NCBI GenBank assembly: GCA_003241385.1
Contig: QFPO01000001.1
Span: forward strand, 62,001-126,000
From: Rhodanobacter denitrificans
Lineage (GTDB): Bacteria; Pseudomonadota; Gammaproteobacteria; Xanthomonadales; Rhodanobacteraceae
DNA length: 64,000 bases
Direction: 5' to 3'
The notes under the pieces are model-generated. The model did not search any database and had not been told where the DNA came from. It worked only from the letters and a program-made list of their open reading frames with translations. Of this stretch, positions 47,939 through 55,028 are shown piece by piece (the first letter of the stretch is position 1; every line of letters starts with the position of its first letter). The position numbers were made by a program, and so were the translations under genes.

Positions 47939-48406
47939 CTAACCGCGGCGCGGCCCCGCACGCAGAGTCAGCGCGCCGGCGATGGCGGCCGATCCGACCA
48001 TCAGCGCCGCGTCCCAGGCGCCGACACGCGTCTTGATGACGGCCAGTGCCATATCCGGGCCGATCCGGGTCAGCGCCGTGCCCATCGGCAGGCCCAGCAG
48101 CGAGGCGATCTGCGCGGTCGCCAGCAGATACTGCGCATAGAAGCAGGCGGCCAGGGTACAGGCCGCGGCGAGGATCGCACCGCCGACCGTCCCCGCATAG
48201 CCGTGCGCGCGCAGCACCATGGCCAGGATCAGTGCGATCGCGACGGCCAGCACGCTCAGATCGCGCCCCGCGTACAGCGTCAGCACGCACCAGACCGCGC
48301 CGCCCGCGAGCGTGCACATCAGGGCCGTCGCCAGACCGAGACCGCGCGAGGCGGCGGCGCCGGATCGGACCGTGCTCACCGGAGACGGGCGGGGCAGGGA
48401 AGACAT
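47939..48406 (-). CDS. Small membrane protein of unknown function
   Basis: The protein is 155 aa. Four to five hydrophobic helices are seen (LATALMCTLAGGAVWCVLTLY, VLAVAIALILAMVLRAHGY, AGTVGGAILAAACTLAACFY, AALMVGSAAIAGALTL). No family was recognised. It is divergent from the MocR regulator gene, so it may be its target, which is inference. Confidence 0.6.
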   Translation of the reverse strand: MSSLPRPSPVSTVRSGAAASRGLGLATALMCTLAGGAVWCVLTLYAGRDLSVLAVAIALILAMVLRAHGYAGTVGGAILAAACTLAACFYAQYLLATAQIASLLGLPMGTALTRIGPDMALAVIKTRVGAWDAALMVGSAAIAGALTLRAGPRRG

Positions 48407-48543
48407 CGAGGACGCTTACCGTGAGCGGGCGGATCGCCGATGATAGCGCACGCCGCGGGGCGGCCTGCAGGGTGTCGTCGTGCGTCACGACGTCCGTGAA
48501 TTGAGACGGATCGGGTCCGGCCCGATCCCGGTCGGGAACGATC

Positions 48544-50010
48544 ATGCACGTGGAACTGGACGGTCAGGGACCTCGCTACGGCCAGCTGATCCGGGCCTTC
48601 AAGAACGCGATCCTGGCGGGCCGGCTACCGGCCGGCGCGCGGCTGCCGGCGAGCCGGACGCTCGCGGCCGAGCTCGCGCTGTCGCGCAATACGGTCCTGG
48701 CCGCGTACGAGCAGCTGCAGGCCGAAGGCTTCCTGCTCGGGCGCGTCGGCTCGGGCAGCTACGTCGCGCCGATCGCGCTCGGTAAGGCGGCCACGCGCAA
48801 GGCGGCGGCAGCGCCGGTCGCGCCGTTGTCGGCGTTCGCGCGGCGCGCGCTCGCGGTCGGCGAGGGGGCGTTCTCCGGCACCGGTCACACCGAGCCGCTG
48901 CGCTACAACCTGCAGTACGGCCTGCCGCTGACCAATCCGGCGCTGGCCTCGGCATGGCGGCGCGAGATCGCACGCGCGGCCGACGCTGCCGATCCGGACT
49001 ATCCCGATCCACAGGGGCTGGCCGCGCTGCGCGAGCAGATCGGCGACTACCTCGCGCGCCGCCGCGGCATCCAGGCCGATCCGGACGACATCCTGATCGT
49101 ATCGGGTACGCAGCAGGCGTTCTCGCTGGCTGCGCGCGTGCTGCTGACCTCGGGCGAGGGCGTCGCACTGGAGGATCCGCATTATCGCGGCGCGCGACAG
49201 GCGTTTCTCGCACAGGGCGCCAAGGTCCACGGCTGCCGCGTCGACGCCGAGGGCCTGGTGCCGCAGACCCTGCCGGCCCATGCGCGTCTGGCAGTGGTGA
49301 CGCCGACGCACCAGTTCCCGACCGGCGCGCTGCTGTCGCTGACCCGGCGCATGGCCCTGCTCGAATGGGCGGCGTCGCGGCGCGCCTGGCTGGTCGAGGA
49401 CGACTACGACGGCGAGTTCCGCTACGGCGGGCGTCCGCTGGCGGCACTGAAGTCGCTCGACCGCGACGAACGCGTCATCTACATCGGCAGCTTCTCCAAG
49501 GCGCTGTTCCCGGCCCTGCGCCTGGGCTACATGGTGATGCCGAGTGCGCTGCGGCGTCCTCTGGTCGCCGCCAAATGGCTCGAGGATCGCGGCTGCAGCG
49601 CGCTGGAGCAGGCCGCGCTGGCGCGTTTCATCGCCGGCGGCGGCTTCGAACGCCACCTGCGGCGCGCGGCGGCCGCGCTGCAGCTGCGGCGCGCGGCGAT
49701 GCTGGCCGGACTGGCGCGCCACGCCGGCGCGGTGACCGAAGTGGCCGATTCGAGCGCGGGCATGCACGTGACCGCATGGCTGTACGGCATCGGCCATGCC
49801 GAGGCCGAGCGCCTGGTCGCGCATGCACGCGCGCGCGGCCTGGGTCTGCACACGCTGGCACCGTACTGCCTCAAGCCGCCGCCGCGCCCGGGTCTGCTGC
49901 TCGGCTATGCGGGCCTGTCGCCGACCGACATCGAGACGGCGATGCGGCTGTTCGGGCGTTGCCTGCGCGAACTCGGCTTCGACGGCGCGCCGCGCCGGGC
50001 CGGCGGTTGA
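48544..50010 (+). CDS. MocR/PdxR-family regulator (GntR helix-turn-helix fused to aminotransferase fold)
   Basis: The protein is 488 aa. The N-terminal GntR domain (residues 5-75) includes LPASRTLAAELALSRNTVLAAYEQLQAEGFL. The C-terminal part is a fold type I PLP domain with the cofactor Lys in GSFSKALFPALRLGY and NPALASAWRREI at its start. Such proteins sense PLP or a small amine and control few genes, often adjacent ones. The divergent membrane gene 47939-48406 is the nearest candidate. Confidence 0.88.
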   Translation: MHVELDGQGPRYGQLIRAFKNAILAGRLPAGARLPASRTLAAELALSRNTVLAAYEQLQAEGFLLGRVGSGSYVAPIALGKAATRKAAAAPVAPLSAFARRALAVGEGAFSGTGHTEPLRYNLQYGLPLTNPALASAWRREIARAADAADPDYPDPQGLAALREQIGDYLARRRGIQADPDDILIVSGTQQAFSLAARVLLTSGEGVALEDPHYRGARQAFLAQGAKVHGCRVDAEGLVPQTLPAHARLAVVTPTHQFPTGALLSLTRRMALLEWAASRRAWLVEDDYDGEFRYGGRPLAALKSLDRDERVIYIGSFSKALFPALRLGYMVMPSALRRPLVAAKWLEDRGCSALEQAALARFIAGGGFERHLRRAAAALQLRRAAMLAGLARHAGAVTEVADSSAGMHVTAWLYGIGHAEAERLVAHARARGLGLHTLAPYCLKPPPRPGLLLGYAGLSPTDIETAMRLFGRCLRELGFDGAPRRAGG

Positions 50011-50128
50011 ACGCTCCGGTTCCGTCCCGATATCGCTGGTACGTTGCCGCTGACGCTGCGATCTATGTCGCACGCGCAGCCCCGCCGTCATAATGCGCGT
50101 CCGCCGCCCACCGCCTGCCTCGATCTCC

Positions 50129-50686
50129 ATGTACGGTTACAGCCAAACGTCCGAACCGGTTCGCTTCGAACGCGATTGCGAAGCCGTCATGGTGCCGCAG
50201 GGCGAGGTCGTGACGCTGCCGGCCGGGCAGGCCGGCTACATCACGCAGGCGCTCGGCGGCAGTTTTACGGTCTACGTCGACGGCAACCTGTTCAGGATTC
50301 GCGGCGCCGACGCCGACGCGATCGGCAAACCGCCGCCGCCGCCGCTCGAGCTGCCCGACGATGCCGACGACGCGACCGTCGAGCGCATGGTCTGGGATCA
50401 GCTGAGGACCTGCTTCGATCCCGAGATACCGGTCAACGTCGTCGAACTGGGCCTGATCTACGATTGCACGCTCGAGCACCGGCCCGACGGCCGTCGCGAC
50501 GTCAGCGTCCGCATGACCCTGACCGCGCCGGGCTGCGGCATGGGCGACATCCTCGTCGACGACGTGCGCACCAAGCTCGAACTGGTGCCGACGATCGCCG
50601 AAGCCGACGTCGAGCTGGTCTTCGACCCGCCGTGGAACCAGAGCATGATGTCCGAGCTCGCCAAACTCGAAACCGGCATGCTCTGA
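50129..50686 (+). CDS. sufT: Iron-sulfur cluster assembly factor SufT (DUF59/MIP18)
   Basis: The protein is 185 aa. The MIP18 domain covers the C-terminal half: RTCFDPEIPVNVVELGLIYD and TAPGCGMGDILVDD, with the cysteine of APGCG. The N-terminal half is specific to SufT. It helps mature Fe-S proteins. The other suf genes are not in view. Confidence 0.88.
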   Translation: MYGYSQTSEPVRFERDCEAVMVPQGEVVTLPAGQAGYITQALGGSFTVYVDGNLFRIRGADADAIGKPPPPPLELPDDADDATVERMVWDQLRTCFDPEIPVNVVELGLIYDCTLEHRPDGRRDVSVRMTLTAPGCGMGDILVDDVRTKLELVPTIAEADVELVFDPPWNQSMMSELAKLETGML

Positions 50687-50725
50687 TTGCAGGACCGATT
50701 GAACGACAGGAGAGGGCGTTCGACG

Positions 50726-51148
50726 ATGAAGAAGATCCGAGCCTGGGCGGTCGCGCTTGCGCTGCTGCTGTGGAGTGTCGCGTTCAATCTGGTCGTCTGG
50801 GGCGCAGTCCCTTCGCTGCCGGAGGTCGGGCCGCACATCGCCGCGTCGGCGCATCGCGAGGCACCGCTGGCGACCACCTACATCGTGCTCGGCACGCCGC
50901 TGGACGAGGCGATGCCGGCCCTGCGCAGCTACGGCGCGGGCTGGCTCGAACGCGCCTGGAGCGAGGGGTTTCCGCGCATCGCCGAGGACGGCCGGGTCGC
51001 GATGGATCTGATCACCGGCACGACCTGGAACGGCACGCACCGCTGGCTGCAGTTCGTCTACTGGCTGCCGCCGCTGCTGCTGCCGGTGTTCCTGCTGTTC
51101 TGGATCAGGCGGCCGCGCCAGATCCGCATGATGGGCGCGCGCCGCTGA
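50726..51148 (+). CDS. Small membrane protein of unknown function
   Basis: The protein is 140 aa. The N-terminus has a membrane helix (AVALALLLWSVAFNLVVWG) and the C-terminus another (VYWLPPLLLPVFLLFWI), leaving a 70-residue soluble loop between. A basic tail ends it. AGGAGAGGG precedes the ATG. No family was recognised. It lies 39 bases after sufT, possibly co-transcribed. Confidence 0.65.
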   Translation: MKKIRAWAVALALLLWSVAFNLVVWGAVPSLPEVGPHIAASAHREAPLATTYIVLGTPLDEAMPALRSYGAGWLERAWSEGFPRIAEDGRVAMDLITGTTWNGTHRWLQFVYWLPPLLLPVFLLFWIRRPRQIRMMGARR

Positions 51149-51164
51149 GGCCTGCGCGGCCGGT

Positions 51165-51890
51165 TCAGCCGTCGGTGTCGACCAGGGTGCCGATCGTCTC
51201 GCCGTGCATGATCCGCATCAGATTGCCGGCGACGCCCATGTCGTAGATGCGCAGCGGCATGCGGTGATCGCGACACAGCGCGATCGCGCTGGTGTCCATC
51301 ACGCGCAGATCGCGGTGGATCACCTCTTCGTAGGACAGGTGATCGTAGCGCGTCGCCGCCGGGTCCTTGGTCGGATCGGCCGTGTAGACGCCGTCGACCT
51401 TGGTCGCCTTCAGCAGCAGGTCCGCGCCGATCTCGACCGCGCGCAGCGCCGCGGCCGAGTCGGTCGTAAAGAACGGGTTGCCGGTGCCGGCCGCGAAGAT
51501 CACGATGCGGCCCTTCTCGAGATGACGGACCGCGCGGCGGCGGATGTAGTCCTCGCAGACCTCGTTGATCTTGATCGCGCTCATCGTGCGCGCGTAGCCG
51601 CCGGCTTTCTCGATCGCGTCCTGCATCGCCAGCGCGTTCATGACGGTCGCGAGCATGCCCATGTGGTCGCCGGTCACGCGGTCCATGCCGGCCGCGGCCA
51701 GGCCTTCGCCGCGGAAGATGTTGCCGCCGCCGATCACGACGCCGACCTGCACGCCGGCCCGCTGCACTTCGATGATCTCGCGAGCCAGGCGCTGGATGAC
51801 CTTCGGGTCGATGCCGTAGTCGGCCTCTCCCATCAGGGCCTCGCCGGAGAGCTTGAGCAGAATGCGGCGGTAGGCGATCGGGTCGGTCAT
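51165..51890 (-). CDS. pyrH: UMP kinase
   Basis: The protein is 241 aa. The bacterial amino-acid-kinase fold is visible: ILLKLSGEALMG, VGVVIGGGNIFRG, GRIVIFAAGTGNPFFTTDSAAALRA in pieces, KATKVDGVYTADP. It phosphorylates UMP to UDP. Its start codon is at MTDPIAYRRIL with GGAG upstream. It follows tsf on the same strand, the usual order in proteobacteria, but a terminator lies between. Confidence 0.95.
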   Translation of the reverse strand: MTDPIAYRRILLKLSGEALMGEADYGIDPKVIQRLAREIIEVQRAGVQVGVVIGGGNIFRGEGLAAAGMDRVTGDHMGMLATVMNALAMQDAIEKAGGYARTMSAIKINEVCEDYIRRRAVRHLEKGRIVIFAAGTGNPFFTTDSAAALRAVEIGADLLLKATKVDGVYTADPTKDPAATRYDHLSYEEVIHRDLRVMDTSAIALCRDHRMPLRIYDMGVAGNLMRIMHGETIGTLVDTDG

Positions 51891-51999
51891 CGAGCTCTCC
51901 AGGCGGGCAAAACGGTGAAATTCTACCTGAAGCGGCTCCATGAAAATCAGATGACGAGGCGCTCGGCACGCGATCGGCCTGCGGCACGAGCGCGCAATG

Positions 52000-52030
52000 A
52001 AAAAGGCCGCGGTTTCCCGCGGCCTTTTTT
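52000..52030 (-). terminator. Bidirectional-looking terminator after tsf
   Basis: A strong hairpin AAAAAGGCCGCGG / CCGCGGCCTTTTT with a four-base loop. It lies 20 bases after the tsf stop and has a T run on both strands. It should end rpsB-tsf transcription ahead of pyrH, or partly attenuate it. Confidence 0.85.
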
Positions 52031-52049
52031 CGACGCTGAAGCTGAAATC

Positions 52050-52931
52050 TCAGGCCAGGCCGGCCTGCTTCATGACCTCGGCCGCGTAATCCTCCACGAC
52101 CTTCTCGATACCCTCGCCGACGACCAGGCGCTGCATCGAGACGACTTCCGCGCCTTCCTTCTTGAGCACGGCGCCGACGGTCTCGTTGCTGTCGAGCACG
52201 TACGGCTGGCCGGTCAGCGTGACGTCGTTGACGATCTTGGCGATCTTGCCGCTGATGATCTTCTCGAGGATCTCGGCCGGCTTGGCCTTGTCCTTCTCGG
52301 ACATCTTGGCCAGCTCGATCTCCTTTTCCTTGGCGATGAAATCGGCCGGGACGTTCTTCTCGGCGATGTACGGCGGGTTCATCGCGGCCACGTGCATGGC
52401 CAGGCCACGCGCCAGATCGGCCGAGCCGCCCTTGACCTCGACCAGCACGCCGATGCGGCCGCCGTGGACGTAGGCGCCGACCGTGTTCGGCGTGTCCAGT
52501 GCGACCAGGCGGCGGACCTGCACGTTCTCGCCGACCTTCGCGATCAGCGCCGAGCGGGCCTCTTCGACCGTGCCGCCGCCCGGATAGGCCGCGGCCTTGA
52601 GCGCCTCGACGTCGGATACGCCGGCACCGGCGACGGCCGCCTTGGCGACGTTGTCGGCGAAGCCGAGGAAGTTCTCGTCCTTGGCGACGAAATCGGTCTC
52701 ACTGTTGATCTCGACCAGCGCCGAGCGCGAGCCTTCCTGAGCGAGCACGACGCGACCTTCGGCGGTGACGCGGTCGGCCTTCTTGTCGGCCTTGGCGAGA
52801 CCGGCCTTGCGCAGCCACTCGATTGCGGCCTCGATGTCGCCGTTGTTCTGGGTGAGTGCCTTCTTGCACTCCATCATGCCGGCGCCGGAACGCTCACGCA
52901 GTTCCTTGACCAGCTGTGCGGTGATTTCCAT
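52050..52931 (-). CDS. tsf: Elongation factor Ts
   Basis: The protein is 293 aa. It recycles EF-Tu-GDP. LVKELRERSGAGMMECKKAL and NSETDFVAKDENF are signature segments. It is preceded by rpsB at a distance of 135 bases, the standard rpsB-tsf operon. Confidence 0.96.
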   Translation of the reverse strand: MEITAQLVKELRERSGAGMMECKKALTQNNGDIEAAIEWLRKAGLAKADKKADRVTAEGRVVLAQEGSRSALVEINSETDFVAKDENFLGFADNVAKAAVAGAGVSDVEALKAAAYPGGGTVEEARSALIAKVGENVQVRRLVALDTPNTVGAYVHGGRIGVLVEVKGGSADLARGLAMHVAAMNPPYIAEKNVPADFIAKEKEIELAKMSEKDKAKPAEILEKIISGKIAKIVNDVTLTGQPYVLDSNETVGAVLKKEGAEVVSMQRLVVGEGIEKVVEDYAAEVMKQAGLA

Positions 52932-53066
52932 CGGATGACCTCGATTGCTTGCGGCGCCGGGACCGGCACCGCGCGTAGGAATGGGACACTGGTATGGCGG
53001 CGGCCCGCGAGGGGCCGCGCGCCGGAGCCTGGGGCGCGTCCGCCGCGGCGGACGCGCCGGTGCGGC

Positions 53067-53951
53067 TTACTCGGCCTTGTCGGCGCCGCCGCGCGGGCCG
53101 TCGCCGCGCTTGCCTGCGGGCGCGCCGCGGCGGTTGTTCGGCGGAGCCTTGCGCGGGGCCGGCTTGTTGCGGCGGTTGTCGCGGTCGTTGGCGTCCTTCT
53201 TGGTGACCGGATTGCCGTCGGCGTCGAGCTCGACGAACTCGTCCTTCTCACCGGCCGCGATCTGCGGCGCGGCAGCCTTGCCCTCCAGCACCGCGTCGGC
53301 GACCGCGCGGGCGTAGAGCTGGACTGCACGGATCGCGTCGTCGTTGCCGGGGATCGCGTAGTCGACCACGCTCGGATCGTAGTTGGTGTCGACGACCGCG
53401 ATGACCGGGATGCCGAGCTTGCGCGCTTCCTGGACCGCGATGTTCTCGTGGCCGATGTCGATCACGAACAGCGCGTCGGGCAGGCGGTTCATGTCCTTGA
53501 TGCCGCCGAGCGACTTCTCGAGCTTCTCGCGCTCACGCTGCAGCGCGAGCACTTCGTGCTTGACCAGGCGGCCGAACGTGCCGTCGGTCTCGCCGGCCTC
53601 GAGCTCCTTGAGGCGTGCCACCGACTGCTTGACGGTGCGGAAGTTGGTCAGCATGCCGCCGAGCCAGCGCGCCGCGATGTACGGCATGCCGCAGCGGGCG
53701 GCTTCTTCCTTGACCGCGTCGCGCGCCGAGCGCTTGGTGCCGACGAACAGGATCGTGCCGCGCCTCTGCGCGAGGCCCGACACGAAGTTCATCGCGTCGT
53801 TGAACAGCGGCAGGGTCTTCTCGAGATTGATGATGTGGATCTTGCCGCGCGCGCCGAAGATGTAATCGGCCATGCGCGGGTTCCAATAACGGGTCTGGTG
53901 ACCGAAGTGCACGCCAGCTTCGAGCATCTGGCGCATCGTGACCTGAGGCAT
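53067..53951 (-). CDS. rpsB: 30S ribosomal protein S2 with long basic tail
   Basis: The protein is 294 aa. The fold starts TMRQMLEAGVHFGHQTRYWNP. The conserved signature DALFVIDIGHENIAVQEARKLGIPVIAVVDTN is present in pieces. After about residue 235 the chain continues as a low-complexity basic tail (RDNRRNKPAPRKAPPNNRRG), making it about 50 residues longer than E. coli S2. GGAG is placed before the ATG. Confidence 0.95.
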   Translation of the reverse strand: MPQVTMRQMLEAGVHFGHQTRYWNPRMADYIFGARGKIHIINLEKTLPLFNDAMNFVSGLAQRRGTILFVGTKRSARDAVKEEAARCGMPYIAARWLGGMLTNFRTVKQSVARLKELEAGETDGTFGRLVKHEVLALQREREKLEKSLGGIKDMNRLPDALFVIDIGHENIAVQEARKLGIPVIAVVDTNYDPSVVDYAIPGNDDAIRAVQLYARAVADAVLEGKAAAPQIAAGEKDEFVELDADGNPVTKKDANDRDNRRNKPAPRKAPPNNRRGAPAGKRGDGPRGGADKAE

Positions 53952-54253
53952 CGTATCGACTCCAATCGTGGGCCGCCGCGCCGGTATCATTGGCGGCGTC
54001 GGTGGGGCCCGGGGTTGAGACCTCCACGCATCCGCCGCTTGCGACCTGAGAAACCTTGGGTTTCCAGGCACCCCGAAAGCGGTGACGATGCGTGTGCGGA
54101 TTCGGCCGGTCGGCCGTGTGGGCTTGCCGGATTGCCCGGCAGGCCCTATTTCGTCAACGCTGCCGGTTACTTACGTCGACGGCGCTGCGAAACCGTAGAA
54201 TCATACGCCGTCGCCGACGTCCCCACAAGCCACCCGGAAACCGCACCGTACTC
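53952..54253. other. Divergent rpsB/map intergenic region
   Basis: No gene was seen. It must hold promoters for both genes. GTAGAAT (TAGAAT at 54196-54201) on the plus strand is a candidate -10 for map, about 50 bases before its start. No confident -35 was found. Confidence 0.4.
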
Positions 54254-55021
54254 ATGCACGTCAAGATCAAGACCCCCGAACAGATCGCCAAGATGCGCGA
54301 AGCCGGCCGCCTGGCCGCCGAAGTCCTCGAACTGCTGGTCGAGCACGTCAAGCCCGGCGTGACCACCGAGGAGCTCGACCGCATCGCCCACGATCACATC
54401 GTGCACGTGCAGAAGGCGGTGCCCGCCAACGTCGGCTACAAGGGCTATCCCAAGACGCTGTGCACGTCGGTCAATCACGTGATCTGCCACGGTATTCCGA
54501 GCCCGACCAAGGTCCTCAAGGACGGCGACATCGTCAACATCGACGTCACCGTGATCCGCGACGGCTGGCACGGCGACACCAGCCGGATGTACTTCGTCGG
54601 ACAGCCGTCGGTGCTGGCCCGGCGGCTGGTCGACACCACGCTGGAGGCGATGTTGCGCGGCATCGCCCAGGTCCGGCCCGGCGCCACGCTCGGCGACATC
54701 GGCCACGCGATCCAGCGTCATGCCGAGTCGAACGGCTTCTCGGTCGTGCGCGAGTACTGCGGGCACGGCATCGGCCAGATCTACCACGAGGATCCGCAGG
54801 TGCTGCATTACGGGCAGGCCGGTGCGGGGCTGCGCCTCGAGAAGGGCATGACGTTCACGATCGAGCCGATGCTCAACGCCGGCAAGCCGCAGACCCGCCT
54901 GCTGCCGGACGGCTGGACCGTGGTCACGCGCGACCATTCGCTGTCGGCACAGTGGGAGCACACGATCGTCGTGACCGACGACGGGCACGAGATCCTGACG
55001 CCCTGGCCGAAGGCGGCCTGA
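54254..55021 (+). CDS. map: Methionine aminopeptidase, type I
   Basis: The protein is 255 aa. It removes the initiator Met. Metal ligands are in NIDVTVIRDGWHGD, CGHGIGQIYHEDP, FTIEPM and WEHTIVVT. It is divergent from rpsB, the conserved arrangement, and is followed eight bases later by glnD. Confidence 0.96.
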   Translation: MHVKIKTPEQIAKMREAGRLAAEVLELLVEHVKPGVTTEELDRIAHDHIVHVQKAVPANVGYKGYPKTLCTSVNHVICHGIPSPTKVLKDGDIVNIDVTVIRDGWHGDTSRMYFVGQPSVLARRLVDTTLEAMLRGIAQVRPGATLGDIGHAIQRHAESNGFSVVREYCGHGIGQIYHEDPQVLHYGQAGAGLRLEKGMTFTIEPMLNAGKPQTRLLPDGWTVVTRDHSLSAQWEHTIVVTDDGHEILTPWPKAA

Positions 55022-55028
55022 GGCCGGC

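Noticed and set aside
51204..54362. Over 1000-codon plus-strand open frame opposite pyrH, tsf and rpsB
   Set aside because: It mirrors three conserved genes on the minus strand and has low-complexity, family-less translation.
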